Assembly: GCF_000418325.1 (NCBI RefSeq)
Contig: NC_021658.1
Span: 7,392,001 to 7,456,000, forward strand
Direction: 5' to 3'
Length of the DNA: 64,000 nt
Origin: Sorangium cellulosum So0157-2
GTDB taxonomy: Bacteria > Myxococcota_A > Polyangia > Polyangiales > Polyangiaceae
Shown: positions 1 to 8,510 of the stretch, piece after piece
Numbering within the stretch: position 1 is the first letter of the stretch
Layout of the letters: every line of letters starts with the position of its first letter
Position numbers and translations under genes: made by a program
Notes under the pieces: generated by a model
The model's database searches: none
Told to the model about the DNA's origin: nothing
Seen by the model: only the letters and a program-made list of their open reading frames with translations

Positions 1-120
1 GTGCGGCGCCTACCCGGAGTGCACAAGCGAGCAAGTACTACAAAAAAGTCTATTGTCTCGCGCGATTCCTGTCTAGGGTAAGGAGGGACTCGAGGGGCCT
101 ACACTTCTGGAGGGAATTCC

Positions 121-3100
121 GTGAAGTTTCTCGAAAAGAGGATGAAACACGGAGCGCGCTCACCACGTGCGCCGTGGGGGATGTGGGCGGCGTTGCTGCT
201 GCTCGCCATGACTTTGTTGACCGCGGCCCCGGCGCTCGCGCAGACGGGCAACAGCGTTCTGATCGGACGGGTAATTGACGCCTCGAGCAAAGCGCCCGCC
301 GCCGATGTGGTCGTGACGGCGACGTCGCCCGAGCTGCAAGGGGAGCAGCTCGTGGTCACGGACGGCACCGGCCAGTACCGTATCCCGAACCTGCCGCCGG
401 GCGACTACACACTCCGCCTGGAGAAGGAGTCGTACAAGCCGTACGTGCGTAGCGGAATCGCGGTGCGCACCGGGACGACGATCCGCGTCAACGTGGAGCT
501 GCTCCCGGAGGCGCTGAAGGCGGAGGAGATCGTCGTGGTCGGCCGCGCGCCGACGGTCGACGTCGGCTCGAGCACGGTGGGCCAGAGCATCACGGGGGAC
601 TTCACGCGGCGCATCGCCGTGGCGCCCCCGACGGGCAAGGGCGCGGCGTCGCGCTCGTTCGAGTCGGTCGCGGCGATCACGCCCGGCGCGCAGGCGGACG
701 AGTACGGCACGTCGATCGCCGGCACGTCGTCGCCCGAGAACCAGTACGTGATCGACGGCCTCTCGGTGAACGACCCCGCGTACGGGATCGTCGGCACGCC
801 GCTCACCATGGAGTTCATCAAGGAGGTCAACGTGGTGGCCGGCGGGTACATGCCCGAGTACGGCCGCGCGACCGGCGGCGTCCTCGACGTCGTGACGAAG
901 AGCGGCGGCAACGCGTTCCAGGGCTCGGTCTTCTTCAACATCACGCCCGGCGCGTTCGAGGGGAAGAACAAGGAGGTCCGCCGCCAGGGCGAAACCATCC
1001 AGACGGACACGCGCCTGTCGTCCATCCGCGACTACGGCTTCGAGGTCGGCGGCCCCATCCTGAAGGACAAGCTCTGGTTCTACGCGGGCGCCGCGATCGC
1101 GTTCAAGAGCTACGAGATGGAGCGCAACCTGTTCGCCACGCGCTACGACCCGACCACCTTCGAGCCGATCAAGGATCCCGACACGAATTTCAACATCGTC
1201 GACCGGCTGCCGGGCACGCAGCGGTTCTACCGCGCCGAGGAGCAGACGCTGCAGTACCTCGGCAAGCTGACCTACCAGATCAACCCGGATCACAGCATCG
1301 CGCTCTCGGTCTACGGATCGCCGTCGACCTCCGGCGGCGACGGCAACTTCGGGTTCGACCCGGCGCAGGGCGCCGTCGAGGCGTCCAACATCGCCGGCCG
1401 GTACAGCGCGATCGCGCACGAGTACGTGGCGTCGTCCACCGACGTCGCGCTGAAGTGGGCGTCGGCGTTCAACAACAAGACCCTGCTGTTCGACGCGACG
1501 CTCGGCTGGCACAACCAGCGCAGCGCGCGGCTGGCCTCGGACGGCTCGGAGATCGCGTCGAACGAAGGCCTCTCGGGCAGGCCGTTCGTGCTCTGGGCGA
1601 AGTACGACCCCCACCGGCGCTCGATCTACGATTTCGAGAAGCTCTCGCCCCAGGCCCGGGCGATGTGCGAGCCGCTGACCAGGCCGGTCGTCGACGAGGA
1701 CGGGAACGTGGTCCGCGACGAGGACGGGAACGTGGTCGAGGAGGTCGCCGCGGTGCCGTGCGCGGTGCGCACGTACTGGGACGGCGGCCCCGACTTCCTC
1801 GACGACGCGTCGCTCAACCGCTTCCAGCTCAAGGCGATGGTGACGAGCATCTTCGAGGGGCTCGGTCACCACGTGGTCAAGGCCGGCATCGACGGCGAGA
1901 TCACGACGTACGAGCACATCAAGGCGTACGCGGGCGGCACCAGCTACCAGGAAGAGGGAGACGGGACCGCCTTCCACGACGAGCGACAGCTCGGCTTCCT
2001 GACCGGCCCCGAGGGGTACGTGATCCAGGACAAGGTCACGGTGAACACGCTCGGGGCGACGATCGGCGCGTTCGTGCAGGACAGCTGGAGCATCCTCGAC
2101 CAGGTGACGCTGAACATCGGCCTGCGCTACGACGCGCAGTACCTGTACGCCGGCGACGGCAAGCTCGGGCTGGCGCTCGCGAACCAGTGGTCGCCGCGCG
2201 TGGGCGTCGTCTACGACATCACGCAGCAGGGCCGCTCGAAGGTGTTCGCGAACTTCGCGCGGTATTACGAGAGCGTCCCCCTCGACATGATGGATCGCGC
2301 CTTCGGCGACGAGCGGAACATCCGCTCCTACCACGTCGCCGGCCCGGGGGGCTGCAACCCCGCGGATCCCGTGGACGGGAAGGGCTACGGCGAAGGGCAG
2401 TGCCGGAACGACGCGAACCGGCCCACGATCCTGGGGGACTACGACCCGAACCGCGAGTGGTTCACGCTCGGCGGCGGCAAGTCCCCGGTAGATCCCGACC
2501 TGTCGCCGCAGTCGTCGGACGAGATCGTGATCGGCGGCGAGTACGAGATCATCGAGAACGCGCGCCTCGGCGCGACGTACACGAAGCGCTGGATGAACAA
2601 CGTCATCGAGGACATGAGCCGCGATGAGGCGAACACCTACTTCATCGGCAACCCCGGCAAGGGGATCGCGAAGGACTTCCCCGAGGCGACGCGCGACTAC
2701 GACGCGCTGACCCTCTATTTCCAAAAGGCCTTCGCCGACCTGTGGCTCGCCCAGGCGAGCTACACGCTGTCCTACCTGCGCGGCAACTACCCGGGCCTCT
2801 TCAGGCCCGAGACCGATCAGCTCGATCCGAACATCAACACCGAGTTCGATCTGGCCTCGCTCCTCGTCAACCGCGACGGGGCCCTGCCCGGCGACAACAC
2901 GCACGAGATCAAGATCTACGGCGCGAAGACGTTCGAGCTCCCGAACAACATGCTCATCGATCTCGGCCTCACCTACCGGTCGCGCTCGGGCGCCCCGATC
3001 GACTACTGGGGCTCGCACTACCTGTACAGCTACGACGAGACGTTCATCCTGCCCCGCGGCGCGGGCGGCCGGCTGCCCTGGCAGCACAACTTCGACGGCC

Positions 3101-3390
3101 ACCTCGGCTATTCGGTCAAGCTCGCGAAGGACAGCGAGCTCACCGTCAGCATGGATGTCTTCAACATCTTCAACTTCCAGGAGATCGTCGCGGTGGACCA
3201 GCGCTACACCACGGCCGACGTGAACCCGTGCGTCGATGGAACGATCGAGCAGCTCGAGGCAACCCCGACGTGCGTCACCACCACGGACGGCCAGCCGCTC
3301 AAGGAAACGGCCAAGAACCCGAACTTCGGCAAGCCGACGCAGTACCAGACGCCCCGGCAGTTCCGGTTCGGCGCGCGGGTCACGTTCTAG
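121..3390 (+). CDS. Oar-like TonB-dependent outer-membrane receptor
   Basis: A 1089-residue outer-membrane transporter that would import a large or scarce substrate using TonB energy; the substrate is unknown. A signal peptide ends near residue 41. Residues about 43-130 form a carboxypeptidase-regulatory-like beta-sandwich (GRVIDASSKAPAADVVV, GQYRIPNLPPGDYTL). A plug domain follows, with YVIDGLSVNDPAYG and the GGVLDVVTKSGG motif. The rest is a long beta-barrel ending in an aromatic strand, FRFGARVTF. This order is that of myxobacterial Oar-type receptors. The start is GTG, preceded by GGAGGG at 109-114; an in-frame ATG at 142 is less well placed. A Gly-rich lipoprotein follows 30 bp downstream and is probably cotranscribed. 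The long antisense frame is codon-bias shadow. Confidence 0.93.
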   Translation: MKFLEKRMKHGARSPRAPWGMWAALLLLAMTLLTAAPALAQTGNSVLIGRVIDASSKAPAADVVVTATSPELQGEQLVVTDGTGQYRIPNLPPGDYTLRLEKESYKPYVRSGIAVRTGTTIRVNVELLPEALKAEEIVVVGRAPTVDVGSSTVGQSITGDFTRRIAVAPPTGKGAASRSFESVAAITPGAQADEYGTSIAGTSSPENQYVIDGLSVNDPAYGIVGTPLTMEFIKEVNVVAGGYMPEYGRATGGVLDVVTKSGGNAFQGSVFFNITPGAFEGKNKEVRRQGETIQTDTRLSSIRDYGFEVGGPILKDKLWFYAGAAIAFKSYEMERNLFATRYDPTTFEPIKDPDTNFNIVDRLPGTQRFYRAEEQTLQYLGKLTYQINPDHSIALSVYGSPSTSGGDGNFGFDPAQGAVEASNIAGRYSAIAHEYVASSTDVALKWASAFNNKTLLFDATLGWHNQRSARLASDGSEIASNEGLSGRPFVLWAKYDPHRRSIYDFEKLSPQARAMCEPLTRPVVDEDGNVVRDEDGNVVEEVAAVPCAVRTYWDGGPDFLDDASLNRFQLKAMVTSIFEGLGHHVVKAGIDGEITTYEHIKAYAGGTSYQEEGDGTAFHDERQLGFLTGPEGYVIQDKVTVNTLGATIGAFVQDSWSILDQVTLNIGLRYDAQYLYAGDGKLGLALANQWSPRVGVVYDITQQGRSKVFANFARYYESVPLDMMDRAFGDERNIRSYHVAGPGGCNPADPVDGKGYGEGQCRNDANRPTILGDYDPNREWFTLGGGKSPVDPDLSPQSSDEIVIGGEYEIIENARLGATYTKRWMNNVIEDMSRDEANTYFIGNPGKGIAKDFPEATRDYDALTLYFQKAFADLWLAQASYTLSYLRGNYPGLFRPETDQLDPNINTEFDLASLLVNRDGALPGDNTHEIKIYGAKTFELPNNMLIDLGLTYRSRSGAPIDYWGSHYLYSYDETFILPRGAGGRLPWQHNFDGHLGYSVKLAKDSELTVSMDVFNIFNFQEIVAVDQRYTTADVNPCVDGTIEQLEATPTCVTTTDGQPLKETAKNPNFGKPTQYQTPRQFRFGARVTF

Positions 3391-3420
3391 GCGCGGCGCG
3401 CGCGTGAAAGGAAGCAAGCG

Positions 3421-4341
3421 ATGAAGAGGCGATGGCTTGTTTGGATGACGGGGCTCGCGGCGCTCTCACCGCTCGCGGCGATGTCGCCGGGCTGCTCGCA
3501 GCCCAAGCCCGAATGCACGGTCGGCACCGCGCTCGTATCCCCGTTCGCGGCGAAGTTCACGCTGATCGACGGGGATGAGGACAGCCCCTGCGGCCGGAAG
3601 GCAGGAGCGGTCGAGCGCGTCGGGATGCAGGCGTACAACCCCAACGAGAACGGCGACCAGATCCCCGACAGCGAGAAGAAGCTCGTCGCGATCCAGACCG
3701 AGGAGTTCGGCGGCTGGTACCGCGGCGGCGCCACGATCGACCCGAACCCGGACCTGAACCCGTTCGCGCTCGGGTTCTTCACGTCGATCGAGCCGGATGA
3801 CAACGAGATCTGTACGATATCGTCGCTCGATCCTGCCGAGGTGGTGGTGTTGCCCTCTGGCGAGGGCGGCGCTGGCGGCGAGGGCGGCGCTGGCGACGGC
3901 GGCGGCGGCGCTGGCGGCGAGGGCGGCGCTGGTGATGGCGGCGCTGGCGGCGAGGGCGGTGCCGGCGGCGCTGGTGACGGCGGCGCTGGCGGCGGCGACG
4001 AGCCGACGCTCGAGCCGGGATCGCGCAAGCTCGAGTGGAGCAACGTGCGCCTGTACGTGACGTCTGCCAACCTCGGGAATCAGTTCGAGGCTGAAGTCAC
4101 GTACTCGGAAGAGAGCTGCTCGGCGAGGTACAAGGTCGTCGGGGTGTGGCCGAGGGTCGATTGTCAGATCTACGGCGAGAACCCCGATCCCGAGGGCGAT
4201 CCGCTCCCCACGGGCAAGGGCGATGAATCCATCTGCCAGGATCCGCTCTCCGGCATCTCCCCGGACCTCAAGGTGAAGTGCGACCCCGTCGCCTTCGTGT
4301 GCGTGCTCGACGCGGAGTCGATCCCCGCCTTCAAGAAGTAG
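3421..4341 (+). CDS. Gly-rich repeat lipoprotein next to TonB receptor
   Basis: A 306-residue predicted lipoprotein of unknown function. Residues 1-25 are a signal peptide ending in the lipobox-like AMSPGC, so the mature protein would start at Cys25 and be membrane-anchored. A central tract around residues 148-196 is a run of GGEGGAG/GDGGAGG units at DNA positions about 3865-4000, a slippage-prone low-complexity linker. Paired Cys residues in the flanking parts suggest disulphide-bonded extracytoplasmic folding. It lies 30 bp after the receptor gene with an AGGAAG ribosome site. The spacing suggests a receptor-associated lipoprotein (SusD-like in position, not in sequence). No family was recognised. 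Confidence 0.82.
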   Translation: MKRRWLVWMTGLAALSPLAAMSPGCSQPKPECTVGTALVSPFAAKFTLIDGDEDSPCGRKAGAVERVGMQAYNPNENGDQIPDSEKKLVAIQTEEFGGWYRGGATIDPNPDLNPFALGFFTSIEPDDNEICTISSLDPAEVVVLPSGEGGAGGEGGAGDGGGGAGGEGGAGDGGAGGEGGAGGAGDGGAGGGDEPTLEPGSRKLEWSNVRLYVTSANLGNQFEAEVTYSEESCSARYKVVGVWPRVDCQIYGENPDPEGDPLPTGKGDESICQDPLSGISPDLKVKCDPVAFVCVLDAESIPAFKK

Positions 4342-4349
4342 GCATCCCC

Positions 4350-4378
4350 GCGGGCGCGACGCCGATCGTCGCGCCCGC
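4350..4378. terminator. Perfect 11-bp hairpin between convergent genes
   Basis: GCGGGCGCGAC at 4350-4360 and its exact complement at 4368-4378 enclose a 7-nt loop. The hairpin sits between the stop of the lipoprotein gene and the stop of the convergent 4408-5709 gene. There is no U-run, as is common in this GC range. A bidirectional terminator is the simplest reading. Confidence 0.6.
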
Positions 4379-4407
4379 GCTGCTCCGCCTCCCCCTCCCT
4401 CACCACC

Positions 4408-5709
4408 TCAAGGCGCCGGCTTGACGGCGAGCCTCTCCAGCGCCGCGCACCCGGCGCCGCTCGCGATCTCGAGCTTGGCCGTGAGCGCGCACAAGCGCGA
4501 CGCCCTCCCGAGCGCCGCCGGATCGCCCGACACGATGGCCCGCTTGGACTCGTGCACGGTGCGGGACGACAGCATCGTCCGCGCGCGCGGGGGCAGCTCC
4601 GCGCTGCGCGCCGCGAGCACCTCGCCGAGCTTCGGCCCGGGATCGGCCGACGGTACCCACGTCCAGATCGACGCGAGCAAGGCCTCCGCGAACGCCGCGC
4701 GCAGCTCGTCGCCGCCGCGCGCGCCCTCGCACGGCAGCGCCGGACCGGTCGGCCCGACGTCCGCGGCGAGGAGCCTCCGCTGCGCGATCCGCCGGAGCAG
4801 GTCGTTGCTCACGCCGGCGATCTTGCCGTCCTCCTCCGAGAACGCCCCCGCCTTGAACCGCACGGCGAGCGCGGCGCACTTCTCGTCGCGCTCGGCGCGG
4901 CGCCGCTGCTCCTCGCGCGCCCTCTCCTCGGCGCGCTCCCGCTCCTCGCGCTCGCGCGCCTCGCGGGCCTCCACCTCGGCGCACTGCTCGATCCGCTCGG
5001 CCGCGCGCCGCTGCTGGTCGCTCGCCGCGCGGCCGAGATCGTCGGCGGAGATCTCGCGGACGGCGCACACGTCCGGGCGCGCGAGGAGCGCGTCGACCCG
5101 CTTGCGGGCGGTCTGGACCCGCACGATCACCGAGAGCGCCGCCACGATGACGAGCGCCGAGACCGCGATCGAGCCGAGCTTGCGGATCTGCCGGCGGCGA
5201 TACGCCTTGGCGAGCGCGCCGCCGCCGCTCTCGTCGAGCAGCTTGCGGCAGCGGCCGATCATCGACTGCCACTGCGACACGTCCTCCGCGAGCGCTTGGA
5301 GCGGCTCCGCGAACGGGCGATCGCGCCGGACCTTGTTCGCCAGCCGCTCCAGGCACAGGCTCACGTCCGGCGCCTGCCCGTGGTTGGTCACCTCAGCGAC
5401 CCCCTCGAGCAGCCCGCCGATGCGCCCCGCGTAGACGTCCCACGCGACCACGGCCTCGGTCTGGCTGTCGCCGAGCTGCTCGATCGCCGCGCGCACGTCG
5501 TCCATGGGGAGGAGGCGCTCGACGTCCTCCTTGCGGACGCCGGCGAGCTTCGCCGCCTGCTCGATCCCGCGCTGGAAGCCGCCGAGGAGCCCCTCCGGGG
5601 CGAGCTCCCGGAGCCCGTCCGGCACCCGGCTGGCCTGGATGCACGCGCCGGCCTGGTGCAGAGGCCCCATCGCGCAGATCAGGAAGGTGCCCCCGAGCTT
5701 CACTCCCAT
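4408..5709 (-). CDS. Membrane-anchored coiled-coil protein, unknown function
   Basis: A 433-residue protein of no family I recognise. The N-terminal half (residues 1-170) looks globular and helical. A single transmembrane helix follows around residues 178-198 (IAVSALVIVAALSVIVRV), with Arg/Lys on the N-terminal side (YRRRQIRK). Residues about 235-275 are a strongly charged Glu/Arg coiled coil. The C-terminal 150 residues are Ala/Leu-rich. Cys residues occur on both sides of the membrane segment. It reads away from its neighbours and converges on the lipoprotein gene, separated by a hairpin. The first 15 residues are mildly hydrophobic but do not form a clear signal peptide. Confidence 0.7.
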   Translation of the reverse strand: MGVKLGGTFLICAMGPLHQAGACIQASRVPDGLRELAPEGLLGGFQRGIEQAAKLAGVRKEDVERLLPMDDVRAAIEQLGDSQTEAVVAWDVYAGRIGGLLEGVAEVTNHGQAPDVSLCLERLANKVRRDRPFAEPLQALAEDVSQWQSMIGRCRKLLDESGGGALAKAYRRRQIRKLGSIAVSALVIVAALSVIVRVQTARKRVDALLARPDVCAVREISADDLGRAASDQQRRAAERIEQCAEVEAREAREREERERAEERAREEQRRRAERDEKCAALAVRFKAGAFSEEDGKIAGVSNDLLRRIAQRRLLAADVGPTGPALPCEGARGGDELRAAFAEALLASIWTWVPSADPGPKLGEVLAARSAELPPRARTMLSSRTVHESKRAIVSGDPAALGRASRLCALTAKLEIASGAGCAALERLAVKPAP

Positions 5710-5784
5710 CGCACCGTCGCTCTCTCTACCGCGGACGGCGCGGCGCGGAAAGGCTCGCCGCGATGTCCGCGGCGCATCGGCGCA

Positions 5785-6450
5785 TCAGCGACCGCCGCGC
5801 GGGGCCTCGAGATCCCAGAGGGCGTAGAGCACGTCGACGTCGTACTCGGTGTGTCGCCAGCCCGGGTGCAGCCGGTAGCTGCGCGGGAGCAGGCCCGCGC
5901 GCTGGATGGCGTCCGTCTGCTCGGCGAAGGTGTAAAGATACATGCTCACGCCGGACAGCTCGACGTCGGAGAGCGGGCGCGCGGCGCGCTCGTGCATCCT
6001 GACCTGCGGCCTGCGCTCGACGATGCTCACCAGCATCCGGCCGCCGGAGCGCATCGCGCCGGCGAGGTTCTTGAGGACGAGCGCGAGATCGTCGCAGAAC
6101 TCCAGCGTTCCGAGGGCGAGCGCGACGTCGAACCGCCCCCACGAGCGGGGGATCGGGGCGTGGTAGTCGTGCCGGTGGTAGGCGCCGTGGGGGCGCTTCT
6201 TGCGGGCGATCTCGAGCATGCGCTCGGCGATGTCGAAGCCCACGACGTCGATGGACGGCGGGAGATCGCGCGTGAGGTGGCCCGGACCGCAGCCGGCGTC
6301 GAGCACGCGGCCCCCCTCGGGGACGGCCTCGCGCAGGAACGCGCGCACGGGCTTCTCGTAATGCTGGATGTCCTTCCAGGTGGAGACGTAGTCGGGCGCG
6401 AAGTCCTCGTAGTAGTCGACGAGGCGCTCGATCCGGGTCGCTCGCTTCAT
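5785..6450 (-). CDS. Class I SAM-dependent methyltransferase
   Basis: A 221-residue protein with the Rossmann methyltransferase core. Motif I is VLDAGCGPGHL at residues 49-59, which binds the methionine part of SAM; motif II is VVGFDIAERML, and FDVALALGTLEF is the post-II strand. The second half is the variable substrate-binding part. The substrate cannot be named; small-molecule or lipid methylation is likely (UbiE/COQ5-like Methyltransf_11 class). It starts 10 bp after the stop of the SDR gene on the same strand, so the two are probably one transcript and may act on the same metabolite. Confidence 0.85.
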   Translation of the reverse strand: MKRATRIERLVDYYEDFAPDYVSTWKDIQHYEKPVRAFLREAVPEGGRVLDAGCGPGHLTRDLPPSIDVVGFDIAERMLEIARKKRPHGAYHRHDYHAPIPRSWGRFDVALALGTLEFCDDLALVLKNLAGAMRSGGRMLVSIVERRPQVRMHERAARPLSDVELSGVSMYLYTFAEQTDAIQRAGLLPRSYRLHPGWRHTEYDVDVLYALWDLEAPRGGR

Positions 6451-6460
6451 GACGCGCTCT

Positions 6461-7438
6461 TCAGGTGATGTCGTCGACCGCCTGGACGGTCTCCTGGATG
6501 TCGTGCTGGTGCGTGTAGCCGAGGATCTCGCGCGCCCGCGTGTCGTCGACCATGCACACGTAGCGGATGTGATCGAGCTCGGGGGCCGGGAACGAGGTCG
6601 CCCGGAACCGCCAGAGCCGCGGGATGATCGTCTGCATCACGAAGTGAGGGATCGCGGCGCGCGCGCGCCCGGTCATGTCGATGACGCGCGAGAGCGGCAG
6701 CGGCGCCGGCCCCGCGAGGTTGAAGATCCCGCGCACGCCCGGGCGGAGCGCCGCGGCGATCGCGGAGACCACGTCGTCCTGGTGGATGACCTGCACCATC
6801 GGATCGAAGCCGAGGAGCGTCGGGATGACGTTGAGCCGGAGGTAGTTCGACGGCGCGTTGCGCACGGAGCCGAGGATGTGGACCGGCCGGAGGATGACCG
6901 TCTCGGTCTGCGGGTGCTTCCAGAAGAACGACTGCGCCAGCATGTCGACCTCGATGAGGTCGCGGATCTCGCTGAACGACGCGCCGCCGAGCAGCGGCGC
7001 GTCCTCGGTGATGAACTGCGGGTTGTCCGCGCGCGGCCCGTAGGCGTTCGCGCTCGACAGCACGATGAGCTTGGGCACGTCGTACTGCGCGACGAACTCG
7101 AGCAGCCGCTGGAAGCCGGCGAGGTTCCAGCTGTGGTGCTCCATCTGGCTGGCCCGCGGGTCGTGCATGACCCCGAGGTGGACCACGGCGGCGAGCTGCT
7201 CCTGGCGGAAGATGTCCTGGGTCTTCTTGCGGCGGATATCGATCTGGTGATGCTCGATGTCCTTGGGGCGGCCGTCGAAGCTGCGCCGGTCGACGCCGAT
7301 CACGCGCCGCTCGCGGTGCAGGCGCCGCGCCAGCCGCCGTCCGAGACGGCCGCAGATGCCGGTGATGAGGATGGGCCGGAGGGACGGATCCGTGTCGGCG
7401 CCGGGGCGGCGAGCTCGACCGAGCATGCGTTCGCTCAT
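6461..7438 (-). CDS. Extended SDR / NAD-dependent epimerase-like protein (copy 1)
   Basis: A 325-residue extended short-chain dehydrogenase/reductase. The N-terminal nucleotide-binding motif is ITGICGRLGRRL (about residues 25-36), with IDIR for the adenine pocket and VIVL-type SSANAYG at the active-site Ser strand. The usual YxxxK is replaced by FSEIR, so classical SDR catalysis is doubtful. The start was placed at the ATG at 7438 because the preceding in-frame extension overlaps the acyltransferase gene on the other strand. It is paralogous to the SDR at 42989-44200 (shared LLGFDP, QxIHxxD, YVCxxD). It is followed by a methyltransferase and diverges from an acyltransferase by 87 bp. Confidence 0.85.
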   Translation of the reverse strand: MSERMLGRARRPGADTDPSLRPILITGICGRLGRRLARRLHRERRVIGVDRRSFDGRPKDIEHHQIDIRRKKTQDIFRQEQLAAVVHLGVMHDPRASQMEHHSWNLAGFQRLLEFVAQYDVPKLIVLSSANAYGPRADNPQFITEDAPLLGGASFSEIRDLIEVDMLAQSFFWKHPQTETVILRPVHILGSVRNAPSNYLRLNVIPTLLGFDPMVQVIHQDDVVSAIAAALRPGVRGIFNLAGPAPLPLSRVIDMTGRARAAIPHFVMQTIIPRLWRFRATSFPAPELDHIRYVCMVDDTRAREILGYTHQHDIQETVQAVDDIT

Positions 7439-7525
7439 CGGAGCGACGGTCGCTTCGAGGAGGGCGATGGTCAAGCCCTTCCTGGCGGTGCAGGTCCACG
7501 CGAGGTTTGCTATCGTCCCGCGCCC

Positions 7526-8452
7526 ATGGCCAGCAGAACGACGCTCGCCAGGCTGAGTCACTTCGTCTCCCACAGCGCGTTGCCGCTCGCGAGACTCGGG
7601 GTCGACAGCCTGCGCGGCACGATCGACGACGCGACCATCCGGCTGCTCGGTCAGGACTTCGAGGACCGGCTGCGCCGGGTCGCGCTGCCGCACGCCGCGG
7701 ACGGGGTGGATCCGTTCGGGCTCGACCGCGAGTGGGCGAAGTACGCGGTCGGGGTCGCGGCGTTCTTTCACCGCTTCTATTTCCGGACCGAGGTCTTCGG
7801 CATCGACCGCATCCCGACCGGCCGGGTCCTCCTGATCGCCAACCACTCCGGCCAGCTCCCGTTCGACGGCATGCTCATCGCGGCCTCGCTGTTCCTCGAC
7901 GCGGAGCCGCCGCGGGTGATGCGGAGCATGGTCGAGAAGTGGACGCAGACCCTGCCGTTCGTGGCGACCTTCTTCTCGCGCGTGGGCCAGGTGGTCGGCG
8001 TGCCCGAGAACGCGCGGCGGCTGCTCGACATGGGCGCGGCGATCCTGGTGTTCCCGGAGGGGACGCGCGGGATCTCGAAGGGGTTCTCGAGCCGGTATCA
8101 GATGCTCGATTTCGGGCTCGGGTTCATGCGGCTCGCGCTCGAGACCGACACGCCGATCGTGCCCATCGCCGTGATCGGGGGCGAGGAGCAGTACATCTCG
8201 CTCGGCAACCTGGAGTCGGTGTCGAAGGCGCTCGGGATGCCGACATTCCCCATCATCCCTCAGCTGCTGATCCCCGGCGGGCAGATGCCGCTGCCGACGC
8301 GATACCGGATCTACTTCGGCGAGCCCATGACGTTCCACGGCGACCCCGACGACGACGACGCGGTGATCCAGGAGAAGGTCGCCCTCGTGAAGGGCCGGAT
8401 CCAGTCGATGCTGAACCGCGGGCTGAAGGAGCGGAAGAGCGTCTTCTGGTGA
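7526..8452 (+). CDS. Lysophospholipid acyltransferase family protein (copy 1)
   Basis: A 308-residue PlsC-like acyltransferase, probably membrane-associated, that would transfer an acyl chain to a glycerolipid or alcohol. The key blocks are the catalytic NHSGQLPFDGML (His to Asp separated by six residues rather than the four of PlsC), the acceptor-binding FPEGTRGISK and a following IVPIAVIGGEE strand. The spacing resembles the MGAT/DGAT-like branch of the LPLAT superfamily. The start is the ATG at 7526, since the longer frame would overlap the divergent SDR. It ends KERKSVFW, closely matching the TRKSIWFG end of the paralogue at 44221-45507. Confidence 0.87.
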   Translation: MASRTTLARLSHFVSHSALPLARLGVDSLRGTIDDATIRLLGQDFEDRLRRVALPHAADGVDPFGLDREWAKYAVGVAAFFHRFYFRTEVFGIDRIPTGRVLLIANHSGQLPFDGMLIAASLFLDAEPPRVMRSMVEKWTQTLPFVATFFSRVGQVVGVPENARRLLDMGAAILVFPEGTRGISKGFSSRYQMLDFGLGFMRLALETDTPIVPIAVIGGEEQYISLGNLESVSKALGMPTFPIIPQLLIPGGQMPLPTRYRIYFGEPMTFHGDPDDDDAVIQEKVALVKGRIQSMLNRGLKERKSVFW

Positions 8453-8488
8453 TCGCGCGGCGCGGGGCGATCGGTCGCGCTCCGGCGC

Positions 8489-8510
8489 GGCGGGCGCTCA
8501 GGCGCCCGCC
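8489..8510. terminator. 9-bp hairpin containing a stop codon
   Basis: GGCGGGCGC at 8489-8497 pairs perfectly with 8502-8510 around the tetraloop TCAG. The loop TCA is the complement of the TGA stop of the minus-strand carboxypeptidase gene. The site lies between convergent gene ends and would serve both. Confidence 0.55.

Noticed and set aside
2..76. End of an upstream gene (CGAYPECTSEQVLQ frame)
   Set aside because: Only 24 codons are visible, with no way to tell it from a chance open frame at the window edge.
160..3417. 1085-codon antisense frame to the TonB receptor
   Set aside because: The codons are GC-skew shadow: Arg/Val/Asp-rich, no domains. The sense frame has a clear receptor structure.
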